A program made the translations under genes and the position numbers. A stretch of DNA of 64,000 nucleotides from Apostichopus japonicus (taxonomy: Eukaryota > Echinodermata > Holothuroidea > Aspidochirotida > Stichopodidae), in NCBI RefSeq assembly GCF_037975245.1, contig NC_092579.1, positions 24,039,166-24,103,165 of the forward strand, read 5' to 3'. The notes beneath the pieces are model-generated. The model ran no database searches. It saw nothing but the letters and a program-made list of their open reading frames with translations, and had not been told where the DNA came from. Of this stretch, positions 1-24,127 are shown one piece after another (within the stretch, counting starts at the first letter, position 1; every line of letters begins with the position of its first letter).

Positions 1-107
1 TTAAGTTGTGACCATCCTGCACTTCTCACAATCAGAAGCAGTTCCAATAGGCTTTAGTATTACAAACTGTTACATGTATTTGCTAAATGTGCTTTGTCGT
101 GGACCAA

Positions 108-599
108 GTCATGGAACAGCCTCAAGTGGGTCATGAAACAGCCTCATGTGGGTCGTAGAACAGTCTCATGTGGGTTTTAGAACAGTCTCATAGGTCATGG
201 AACAGCCTCATAGGTCATGGAACAGCCTCATGTAGGTCATGGAACAGCCTCATGTAGGTCATGGAACAGCCTCATATAGGTCATAGAACAGCTCATTTAA
301 GTTATGGAACAGCCTCATGTGGGTCATGAAACAACCTCATATAGGTCTTAGAACAGCCTCATAGGTCATAGAACAGCCTCATAGTTCATGGAACAGCCTC
401 ATGTGGGTCATGGAACAGCCTCATAGGTCATGGAACAGCCTCATGTAGGTCATGGAACAGCCTCATGTAGGTCATGGAACAGCCTCATGTAGGTCATGGA
501 ACAGCTTATGTGGGTCATGGAACAACCTCATGCATGTCATGGAATAGCCTCATATATGTCATGGAACAGCCTCGTGTAGGTCATAAAACAGCCTCATAG
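108..599. repeat. 22-bp minisatellite in GAA-like intron
   Basis: About twenty imperfect head-to-tail copies of a roughly 22-bp unit built on 'catggaacagcctcatgt', varying in length and in the final trinucleotides. It lies entirely in the intron left of the first visible glucosidase exon. Nothing suggests that it is coding. Confidence 0.93.
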
Positions 600-721
600 G
601 GCTGCAGGAAGTGTCAGATGAGTCAACACAAGAAACAAGCCCCAAACTAATTATCCCATGCTCTAACCAAGCTTCTTTGATATGAAATTAGTGATAATTA
701 ATTCTCCTCTATATATGATAG

Positions 722-12354
<11,633 letters not shown>

Positions 12355-12494
12355 TGAAACCCATTGCAAGGCTGTCAACCCTGACCCATGCAGCAGATTT
12401 CATGTTTTCATCATTCCAAAATATTGATATCATTTTATACTATTTGCATATATTAGTAGAAAAATTTTGCAATTTAATCTGACTATTTTGGATT

Positions 12495-12745
12495 TAACCC
12501 CTTGGATTAGAACCCCTATGAAAGTAATGTGTAAGGGATTAAAATCCCTCTAAAAGTAATGTGTAAGAGATTAGAACCCCTCTGAAAGTAATGTGTAAGG
12601 GATTAGAATCCCTGGGCAAGTAATGTGTTAGAGATTAGAACCCCTGGGAAAGTAATGTGTGAGGGATAAGAACTTAAAGTAATGTGTAAGGGATTAGAAC
12701 CTCTGGGAGAGAATTGTGTCAGAGATTAGAACCCCAGGGAAAGTA
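12495..12745. repeat. ~32-bp tandem repeat
   Basis: Seven to eight degenerate copies of a unit containing 'gaaagtaatgtgtaagggat' and 'tagaacccct', just beyond the glucosidase stop codon. It could be part of the 3' UTR or intergenic. Confidence 0.88.
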
Positions 12746-13612
12746 CTCTTGATGACTAATTAGTTTTAGATTTTTACAATTTGTAGCAGATGCTGAATGA
12801 TCTTTAAACTAAATACTAAAATATCATATTTCTAATTATTGCCAGATAAATTGACCATTGCCTCTAAACATGTATTCCTAGTCTGAAATAGCTTGTTTTT
12901 TTTTAGGGTTACCATATTTCTTTTGGTTAAAAATGGGAGACTGCATTGTGGGAAGGGGTGCATCATGGGACAGGGGTGTGAACTGTGAAGACAGGGCATG
13001 TTGAGGGCTACATACCAAATGGTGGCATGTTAACAGCTTTATGCACCAGTTTAGTTTAGCTTGAAACTTCCCAAACTTTCCATTTTTACCAGAATTGTTC
13101 TAGGCAAAGGTTGGTTAATTAGTATGGTTTCAGCCAAAACTGATTAAACTAGTTAATTTAACTCACCCCACATCTGTAGTTTAGTGCTTTTTGTCCCATT
13201 TTTGCATATCATTAAAAATATGGAACTTTTTAAATTCATTTTGTATTTTAAGACTTGTTCTGACTCTGAATGTCGTAACCCATTTGAGTATAAATAGAGT
13301 CAATTCCCTTTCATTAGAAATCAAAAATTTCTGATCACTTTCTACAGATGAACCTGTACTGTTGACTATATGTTAAATGAATTGACCACTTCTGTATTCT
13401 TATAAAGTGGACTATATCTCTACCTTAACCTTTAATCTCAATCCTTTGCTAACCAAATTCCTAGTTACATACCCATATTTGTTAATGCCTCATATTCATT
13501 GACCTTTGAAGCTATCACTCCATTGGAAATGTACACAATATTGAATACAAATTTACATTATCATTAATAGTGTTACCGGCCAGAGAATGATCTTACCTGG
13601 TGATTAATTTTT
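12746..13612. other. gene-free interval between GAA-like 3' end and minisatellite
   Basis: AT-rich DNA. I see no coding signal, repeat array or structured RNA here. Confidence 0.6.
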
Positions 13613-13613
13613 A

Positions 13614-13906
13614 ACAGCAGCAGAAATGTGGTACTATGCAGCAGAAATGTGGTACTATGCAGCAGAAATGTGGTACCATGCAGCAGAAATGTGGTACCAT
13701 GCAGCAGAAATGGGGTACCATGCAGCAGAAATGGGGAACCATGCAGCAGAAATGGGGTACCATGCAGCAGAAATGGGGTACCATGCAGCAGAAATGGGGT
13801 ACCATGCAGCAGAAATGGGGTACCATGCAGCAGAAATGGGGTACCATGCAGCAGAAATGCGGTACCATGCAGCAGAAATGCGGTACCATGCAGCAGAAAT
13901 GCGGTA
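13614..13906. repeat. 21-bp minisatellite
   Basis: About fourteen near-identical copies of a 21-bp unit, 'atgcagcagaaatggggtac' plus one base. Variants (tgtgg, tgggg, tgcgg) cluster in blocks, showing stepwise spread along the array. Because 21 is divisible by three and the unit has no stop codon in several frames, it creates long repeated reading frames on both strands. None has splice or codon context suggesting a protein. Confidence 0.96.
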
Positions 13907-13929
13907 CTTCCCTTGATTTCTTACCCAAA

Positions 13930-16233
13930 GAGATTTATGTTTACTAAACATGATTCAATCACTTCCATAAAAAAGGTGTAATTCAATTATTATTTTATGC
14001 AAAGATGGATATCTAAAGCTTTTTATGCCAATCTTGTTAAGTGTATAACTAGAAGTAATCTTTCTCATTTATCTGCATTTAACTGCTTATTTAGTAAGGA
14101 TTTTATCAATTGCAAAACAAAATTCAATAAATTAATTGTTAATTTTTTTTCTGTTTGTAATGTGACCATACCTAGTGCACTTTGTACATTTGATAATGAA
14201 GTCCTCTGTAACAACAGAATGGCCCAGAGTATATCAAGATAGTAACAGAGTGCCGACCTTTCCATAATTCTTAATCATATGGTCACCAGTCTGAGTTATA
14301 GCCTTAAATTTCTGTGATGTTTTCAAACTGTTTATGATTCTCCAGTCAGTTTTTGATTTTTCATGAATTTATTCTTTTTCACTATAGCAACAACAAGGCC
14401 CAGATCCTTCTCAAAACAAAGGGCCATTAATTAGAACTGTATTGATGAAACAGTGAAGGGACATTTCCAATTATTTATGAAATTTGGGGAAAAAAACAAT
14501 ATCCTGCTGGATACATGCAAATGCAAAATGTATATTTTATTTTTATCTGAGAACTTTGTGTGTTAAGTACATTAGGGGTTATTTTATTCATGACTCTATG
14601 CTTTGTCCATATTTGTAGTATAGAAAAGTTTTTCCACTGAAAAAAAAGTTATTGCGTACTTTTCTGCACCATTATTGCCAAGACAACTACTTTAAGAGAG
14701 GATTTAATTTTCTAGATTATTTTGTTATTTGATATAACCAAACTGTTGGTTCTCGCTGGTAATTCGTTCAACAGGGTTAGTTGTAGGGTAGTAGGTAGAA
14801 ACTATATATATATATCAGTACTAGATGGAATCTTTCCACAAACCCATGGGAGTTTAACATAGCACTACACTAAAATGCATGCCTACTTACAGGGATAAAT
14901 ATTGCTAAAATTGTTCATCACAGAGCAAGTAAAAAGAAACACATTGGTCCAACTCTTATTTTGATAGCTCATTCCATTGGTGAAAAAAAACAAACTTTTA
15001 TTCCATTTCATAACAATAAATTGTGATGCTACTCATGGATATAGCACATCAAACAGTCTGTTTTTCATTATTTTTCACTTTGCAAATGAGAGCCCCTACA
15101 CAATAGAAATCACTGTTCAGCTGTGATGAAGTTGCTTGATCACACATTACCAACAAAATACCCCCCAGTCACACAACTGAATTACTATTCAAGGTTATAT
15201 AATCATTTCAACTTTACAACAACGAAAAACAGTTTGAGGTGTGGTCCATCGGTGCCATCACATATTATTGTGCAATGAAGTATCTGAATAAAATTCTGTA
15301 TCTCAGCAAGGGCAAAAGCTGTAATCTGGGAGTTGGGTCAATGTGCTTTGTATCTCAGTGTTATATTTTAATTCTCAGACTTTGTTTGTATCCCTTTGTA
15401 AGGACATTTCCTTTCTATTATGAGTGAATGCAGTTTTTCTGTTGTGTCTTCCGATATTCAGACTGGGTCTAGTTAGTAGGTGCTGTAAGCTCTGAACAAC
15501 AATTCTATGCAATCTCTAGTATTTACTGTAAGTGTTTAAAACCTTGCCATGTTGAACCTTGCCAAGTTGAAATATGATCAATGCAATATAAATATTCTTT
15601 CAATTTTCTTGTTTGCTTTAAATTTGTTCTACTCCAAATGTGACCTGCTTCCAGTGTTTATTATAACTGCTGTAAAAAACACTTGAATGAAATTAAAATT
15701 ATGAATACGAAACAAACGACACTTCTCTTGCTTCGCTCTCTTTCATTATATTCTTCTCTCAGTTATATTCAACTTCAAGAAATAGTAAACTTTCACTATG
15801 TTATAACAAAGAGGAAATCCTATCTGAATGGAACTTTAAGATGAAAAAAATCCCAAGAATTGCCTAACAGGAGAATAAATTAAACCTTTCAACCACTCCT
15901 AAGTAAGTTCTTCCAGAAGTCCTTGTGTGACTGGTAATGATGGGCATAGGGTATGGTGGTGGACAATCATCCCACTAAAAAGACAATTTTTTTATACAAA
16001 TCAGGCATTTTTTTCTCCTGTACTTAACATTTGTGTGATTGGTTTTGGCATAAGAGACCAGAATTCAACTAGATTACTTTTAGAGGATGGCAAGCATAAT
16101 GTTGACCTGGCAGTGAAATCATCATGCCTCATCCAACCCCCACCTCTCCTCTTATCCCTCCTCCTTGACCCCCCCCCCTCTCACATTTGAAATCGGCTTC
16201 TACATCTATGATGGTAGTCCCTTTTCAAACTGT
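13930..16233. other. gene-free convergent intergenic region
   Basis: Lies between the 3' ends of the GAA-like and PALB2-like genes, which converge. Mostly AT-rich with no coding similarity recognised. It presumably contains both 3' UTRs, but I could not place the cleavage sites. Confidence 0.6.
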
Positions 16234-16432
16234 TCATTTACATATCAGGAATAAATGAGGATCCTTGCCATTTAGAACCAAGAATTTTGAAGAGCTAGCA
16301 ATCTGAGACGTCTCTTCGTCTGGGCATGGAACCTCGGCGAGTGGCTGTCCCGTAAAGATGTCCCAAATCAAGGCCTTCTGATTGGAGAATAAAACTGAAA
16401 GGAACCGTTCACTGATGGTAGTATCTACAATC
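16234..16432 (-). CDS. PALB2: PALB2-like last exon: final WD40 blade
   Basis: Encodes IVDTTISERFLSVLFSNQ, then ALIWDIFTGQPLAEVP and FLVLNGKDPHLFLICK-stop. The final human blade is IAIWDLLLGQCTALLP...[21 protein letters not shown], so this C-terminus is slightly shorter. The acceptor 'ctttttgcag' supplies the G that completes the split AGG codon. Confidence 0.88.
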
Positions 16433-19400
16433 CTGCAAAAAGAGAAATGTTTACAGAGCTCTGTGTAAAGATTACCATGACAACAGCCTTTCATTTCATG
16501 AATGCTTTGCAGTAAATATATTGTTCACTCAAGTTTTTGAACAATGTTTTATCGGATGCTTAAAGGATATTCAGGTAGTCACTGGAAATGATTCATTTTA
16601 GAATAAATCATCGCTTGATATTCTCAAATTTAAAATGCATGTAGGTAGACAGGAGAATATTTAATCAGTTGTACTATTCTGACCTCTGAAAAAACAAAGA
16701 AAGGGGTGAACGATTTATCAATTGTTCTTTTAAAGACATATTATCTGTATATATTGTCCTTCCATTCATGTGTGGAAAACTATCGAAATACTATCGAAAT
16801 GTTTAAATCTTTCTGTACATGTATTAGTAATTTTTCAACAAAATGATGAATAGATCAGTTGAATATCTTAACATTTTCCAGCAACTTAGCTCCTTACTTG
16901 TGATAAGCAAGGAATTCATTATTTTGTTGCAAAATGTCAAATTAATTAGTACTAAAAATTTCATCGACAAATTCTGAACATTTTGAAGCAAAGTGATGAA
17001 TGGTCCGCTTGTCTAATTTTACGACTGTCGGGAAACTTTTGAAACTATCATTATAATTTGAAAATTTCAATATCACATACTTATGTTTGAGTAGAATTTC
17101 ATCATGTTTTGGTAAAATGTCAAGAACTAAATCATATTTCTGCAAAATGTGAAATCATTTTGTTCTGAGTGAATCATTAAATGACTACTGTAAGTTGTAA
17201 AATTGCATAAAATGCCTGAGATGTGAACAACTTGTCATTTATTTAACAAATTTTAAGGTCGTTGCGATTGAACATATAATCAATACGATACCTTTCTGGA
17301 AGTTTGTTGAGGTAGAAATGAGCAATTTAACATGTTGCAGGCTGATATTTTAACAGTTTTTAACATCCCATAAAATGGCATACATGCAAGGTTCCAAAAA
17401 CAAATCTTTGATTGTTCACTATTCTTGGAAGCCAATAATTTGTTAGGAGAAATTTGGGGGGGGGGTGGTCACCTCTGGCTCTTAAGTTTATAGGACATGT
17501 ATCAATTCATCTAAACAGAGGTATAACAAATACCCCAAATAGATTTTCCAAATACTATTGGATTGCTGTCTGTGTTGATCATGGATTACATGAGAATGGT
17601 CGTTCTTAATATAGATTTGATTATTTTTGACACTGTTATCTACATAGGGATTGTTAAAGATACATACATTTAGACCTTCTATTGATTAGAAGTAACTTTG
17701 CCAGACAAACCTGAGCGACCGGTACGAGCATGGAGGCTTGAAACTGGTGATCTGAAGGACTGTCTTGGTAGCTGGATTAAGAACACTTAAGGATAAATTG
17801 GAAGGACCTTGCGATGAGATGATGAACAAAAGGCCCTGTATAGAAGAAGATAAAAAGCAACATTTAAGGAAAATGTATCTAATGAACATTGTATGGATAA
17901 TATCCTTGTGAGGGGAAGAAGTGTGAATTAACAAGGGAACATAACGACTGGATAAATTTAAGGAAAAAGTATCTAATGAACATTGTATGGATAATATCCT
18001 TGTGAGAGCAAGAAGTGTGAAGTAACAAGGGAACATAACGACTGGATAAATTTAAGGAAAAAGTATCTAATGAACATTGTATGGATAATATCCTTGGGAG
18101 AGCAAGAAGTGTAAGTAACCAGAGGAAATAATGACTGGATAAATTTAAGGAAAATGTATCTAATGAACATTGTATGGACAATATCCTTGGGAGGCGAAGA
18201 AGTGTGAAATAACCAGGGGTCATGACGACTGGATACATTTTAAACACAGGTAAGGAAACAGGGAAAGCTGTGTTTGAAAATTGAAATGTTGTGGTACCAA
18301 TTTTAGGAATGCCTGTCTGAACGCTTCGCCACTGATACCGCACAGAGGTTTGTCTTAAAAGTTTCCACTCCATAAATGATTGGGTCACCATTTATCATTA
18401 TCACCACACTGAGCTGTACAATGATCTCCTGCCTATAATCATTATCATCAGAGGTCATCACTCATAGTTCAGAAGAGTGACCGGTCGGGAGGGCAGACTC
18501 ACCTCTTCTGCCTTACTCCAGAGACACTGATCTACTTGAATCTTCCCCGGAGAATCTGCAAGGTTGACATTGAGAACGGGAGCATCACTCTCAGGTGTCC
18601 TGGGTGAAAGAGTAGATTCGTTTATGAAAAGCACCGTATCTGGTTTAAATAAAGTCAACATTTAATGGTATAATACTTCTGGTACCTCGCACAGACTCCT
18701 CTCAACAGTAAACACAAAGCTGAAGGGTCTTCCAGTAGTCTGAGACTAATAAATTCCTGTTTGGACATCCACAATTATCCTAGAGGTCATCTACGTACTA
18801 GATGACCAGTGGTTGCCAGTACGACTGCTCAGCCAAACACCTAAGTATATTACCTTACTTTATTGAACAGCCCATTTCCCATTTTTGAACAACTGAACGT
18901 CAAACTCGTTCAAATGATGGTCTCCATTTGGTTTTTGAAAATCAGCCCTGATACAGATGCTTTTGTAAAGTTTGCTGTACAATCCTAGAGAATGTATGAA
19001 CACCTTTATCTCTCTTATAGAAAGATAATCTCTTCCCTGACTCAAAGAAGCACTAGGTTTCATTGTCAGTCGCAAATAAATCTGTAAAATTGTCGCTGAT
19101 ATGCGGACTTCACTACCGGGTTGAATGCTATCCATTTCATATTTTTAATAGAGGGCTTTTCTGATGATGGACTTTAATGCTACCAAACCCTTACCTGAGA
19201 AAACTGCTCATTAAAGCAACCGCTTTTCTACTAGAAAAAACTGTGCAGATAAATATATTTCAGGGCCACTTTAGGCACAAAAATCAATTGTGATATGTTG
19301 TAGACCATTTAAAAAGCTCCGCTTGCAGTGGTGAGGTCAGTAGTCAGTTCCTCAGATGACACACACAGCTCAGTAGAAACACATACAACTATTACAACCG

Positions 19401-22400
19401 CAATGACATGTTAATATTGCACCACAAATTCAGAAGGAGAAGTGGTGTTGAATATTGTCCAAAGAGTGTTTCCATGTTTGTTATATTAAATTAAAATCAG
19501 CACGGTTTTAATGATTTATTATAATTTAGAACGTTAACATATAGTCCTGCACTGAGGAGCCGACCACATCGTCAAATTAGCCTAAGAAGAGTATTCTTGA
19601 GATTTAATATATTTTAAATATGAACATCCTGAAAAATGGAACAGATTCAAATCGACATAAGCAATAAATTTTTGGCTGTTTTAAATTGAGAATGAGGGTA
19701 TCATACTTAAAAGAAAATTCAAAGTCATCTTTAAATGTTATATGGATGGCCTGACTGTTCAATCCTTGTACGATCATCTTTACCCACAACCTGACAATAT
19801 CATAAGACAGAGGTTACTGGTGTTTAGAAACAAGTGGGTGGAACACACTTGTTAAATTCCAAAATATATCTAAGGTGGACTTTCAATAGTATTAGAGAAC
19901 ATTCTATACAAAGCAAACATAAAGCCATAGCTAAAAACTTAAACATTTTTAGCCCATTTGCAACTTTCCTCGGTTCAGTTTTTCTGTAAAAACCCTTACA
20001 TATCTTTTAAGAAGCTGCAGAAGTGCAAAATACACCTCTTTGTCATATGAATCTGCATTTGCTAGATATGATATGTATAAATCTTACCATAGAGAAAGGT
20101 GACACGATGAAAGACATAGATAGATGTTCGATGCACCCTTCACTGAAATGAAGCTATCAGCTTCCACTCCTTCCAAACATTTAACCCTGCGATAAATAAA
20201 AAAAACAATAAAATTAGCATAATGTGATACTCATGATGTGCTGCATCCTCTAAAAACCTGCACTTTTATACCCTCACCATAAAAGTGAACTGGCATTGGT
20301 TCTAATTGCACCTCAGTTTATACATTGGTCATGCAGGTTCAAAGTAGTTCTTAAAAGTGAACTGGTATTGGTTCTAAATGCACCTCAGTTTATACATGGG
20401 TCATAGGTCATTAGAGAGCTACAATACAGTTAAAAAACAACAAAGACATATTTTTCAATTAATCTTGACATTGTTGTGTAATTTACAAGATTTAAAAGGA
20501 AGTCTCATCATTGACAATATGGAGTTTTGCACTAACTTTAAGAAAGACAACAGAAAACATTCATACAAACTAAGTAAGTTGATATTATTGTTTTGAAATA
20601 TATAAGTAACTACAAAACCCAAAAGGAGAGTGTTATTGTATATCTGCTCTAAAGGTTAACCAATCTCAAAACAAAATGGCTTATTCACCTTTGATCCATT
20701 TCATATGTACATCATCAGTAGCTTAATTGCATTTTCTCTATTAAACACCCAAGCAAGAAGACATAAACAATGTCATTCTAGGCCATTTTGCTGATGGTCA
20801 ATCTTTTTGAGTGGATATATCATTTAATACTTTAACCAAGGAATATAAACTGGAAAACCTTTACAAGGCAGGAAAAATTGCTGTGGTTAAAGCACTATGG
20901 TTAAACTTCCTACTCTCTTGTTGAAAATGTAAATAGTATTGGTATGGTAGGTGCTGGGATAGTCCGAACTGTCATCTCTCAAACTGTATGCTGTGTAAGG
21001 TCATGGCACATGAACAACATCTATGCTTTGGTGACGTTAAGCATTACGCTAGGGCCTTTAAGCCTTATGGTGGCAAATTTGGTTTGTGTAAAGTAACTGG
21101 ATGAATTGCTTGTGGTATTGTTTTTTTGTTTGTTTATTTGATTTTCCACAGATAATAAATATATAAATGTGGAGGGAAGTCTTCTAAAAAGCCAATACAT
21201 TCTTAACAAAGTAAAGGACTCCCAAGAAAAAAAGATATACATGAATGCAAATATAATTAATGCCTTAATAAGGAATAATTAATAACATACAATATAAATG
21301 ATGTATCAATACTGAGAAATTACTTCTTTTGTTAGCGTTTTTCTAAATGTATATCTAGATGGTTTAGATTTGATTGCAGCAGTTAGAGAATTCCATGTCC
21401 TCCTAGCACGATTCTAAACCGATTCTAACACGGTATAAAACCATTAGCCATGTGTGAATATGCAACAAGTTGTCTGGGGCACGATGACAATGTTATTTAT
21501 TGATACCAAAATGGTTGTGTGGAATTATGTTTTAAAATGATTGAATAACTTTGTGGACTTACTGCCAGAGTTTGAAGTTGTCTTTGATATCAAAGAAGTG
21601 TATGTGACGATAGGAAGATCCAACATCCTCCATAACGGCTCCCTTGTCCGCACCGTTCAGGAGAACGCTGATGCTCTCTGCCTCTTGTAACCTTCCTGAG
21701 AGTTTTTCCATCGTCATCTTCTCTGTATCTTTTTCAAAGTTGTGAGTTACAAAGCTAGAAAAAAATTGAAACAAAGAATCGACCGATTGTAACGTCAAGG
21801 TTCATAAATGTGTCGATCATGATGTAGCATACAAAGCAATCAGTCTGGAAAAATAAGTTTTGAAATGACTTATTATTATTAATGACAGATATAACATTTT
21901 TTAGTTTGCTTTGCTATTGTGAGTTTGAGGCTCCAAGCTCATTTTATTCTCTCAAATAACTGTATTGATTAAGCCTTTGGTGGTATTAAATATTTGTGCT
22001 ACTGTAGTAACCGACGGATTTTGTGACACTTAAGTTTGGTGGCCGTACCTCCAAGTTTGAAACTAAAAATTGTAGTCAAAACGTTTTTCTTCATTTTGAA
22101 CCAATCACTGCATAAATGTCACTGAAACTGTGCCATATATTTTTTTTAAACTATTTTACTATTTACATACTTCTGACTTTGTTTTGGACTATATGCGTTC
22201 AGGTTTATTTGTTTTATATGTATCTTTTTTTATTATCGTTTAGTACAGGTGTATTTTGCTTTTACATTGTATGCCTTATTGGTTCTATATATTTAATATT
22301 TAGGTTTTTGTTACTATTTGTTTTTAGGTTTTGCATTTGTAAAGCGCTTTGAGTAGCTTTGCTGATTATGCGCTACATAAATATTACTTATTATTATTAT

Positions 22401-24092
22401 ATCCAACTAATAGCTAAATGAATGTACTAGGATACCTTATCATCCCGTCTTTCAAATAAATCGGAAAAAAGTAAAAAACAATTTTGCAGGACTCGAACAC
22501 AGTGACCTCTGGGTTACAGACCTTAGAGGTCACTGGTTCAAATCCCATTCTAGCCATTCATTTGTCTAAACTTAACCCAGTCAGTTTTTCCATTATTTCA
22601 TATACTGATATTTTCAAACCTCTTTGTTAAATGCAATGATATCTACCATTATCAACTTTAACACAAATCCCTTGATTTACATGGTTGTCAAGTGATCAAT
22701 TACACAATATGGATAAATATCTAAAGATGGCAAATAATTAGAAAAAAAATTTAAAAAATCTCAAGACTCCCATAGCAGCAATTCCAACTAAGAGTTGCTG
22801 GTATTAAACATTACAGTATAGTTCTAGTTTGTATTGTACAGTTTCGGCTTAGTATGCACTGAAGTAACACTGAACACTCACAGATGGAAACCAAAAGTCA
22901 TCCGATACGAACAGGGATGCCGTTAAACGTGCAATATTATATAACATCAAAATGAAAAGAAAATAACAGTAAACCAAAAGAAGGGCAAAGTATTTGTTTT
23001 AACCAAACACTGGTGGTTTTTTTACATCTTCTTTTCTTCATTTTTGTTATTCAGAATACTTTATCAAGCATCAAGAAAAACAAAAATCTAGTTAAGACAC
23101 TAACAAGCTAAAAGTCTGAATTTTTAGACTCACTGGTAAAAAGGTGCAACCCCAAGGCATCATGTACAAAGAGTCTCGCCAAGGTGAAAAATATGAGATC
23201 TTGTCTTTTTTGTTTACTGATGTGACCAAAAACATTGCAGCGAAATGGATTGCGATGTATCGAGAAATGATCAATTCGGGAAGAGAGAGAGAAGAAATTG
23301 GTAGAGTTTGAAATGTTCAAAAAAGATTTTGTTTGTGTCTGTCTTGCATTCATTTCTGGTCACTCCCATTCACTTTTGGTATTTTTTTAAAATTTTCATT
23401 AGATGTTTATATGATCTAGCTTTCTGACCCGTATTTCAAACTTCTTCGCATTCAATCTGATTATTGCCCTGTTTAACAGAGCTGTGAAGAGTCGTGAATT
23501 CAGCCACAAAATTTTCTATGTGAATTCTCCCCCACTCCAGATGGAGTTTATGATTTTTTGTAAAAAATTATTCATAATTAAAATGCAGTAAAACTGACTG
23601 AGTTGGTCTGAAAATGTAAGAAAGTTTTCAGATAACTTCGCAGTCAAAGTATCGCTTGTCGGTAAACAACTACATAAAGTAAGAGAAAATATGAACAACT
23701 GATCAAAAGAATATAATTCAGATAAAAAAAAAATTATTTTATTACCACAGTTCATTTTCAGATGTCTTCTTCAATGTAAATACAATGGAAAGCTGAGATT
23801 CAATGCTAGAATCTATTACAACATGAATAATTGAGACATCCTGGAGAAAGAAAAGAATAGCAGAGGTTAATTATGCAAACGCAGAGACAAAACAGGTAGT
23901 GTTTATGTTGTCTTTGCTGAATGAAACTGACGACGCACTCACAAAATAAAAAATATTAAAAATTGGGCATTTGTGAGGATAAATGAATTTGATTTCATAC
24001 TATCATCCATAAAATAAATACAGCTCAAGCTTAGAATAACATAATCAGACTTTACTACAAGCATCATTCACACAACATTTATATCCACTTGG

Positions 24093-24127
<35 letters not shown>

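Noticed and set aside
13611-13981. Long reading frames on both strands with repeated MQQKWGT-like units
   Set aside because: Produced by a 21-bp tandem repeat with no stop codon in several frames; no splice or coding context.
18860-19135. 91-codon minus-strand frame containing SIREIKVFIHS, reminiscent of human PALB2 EIREIRALFCS
   Set aside because: The human segment is already accounted for by exons 23840-23746 and 21754-21563, which join in phase. This frame stops just before its only good donor and has no convincing acceptor. It may be a decayed insertion.
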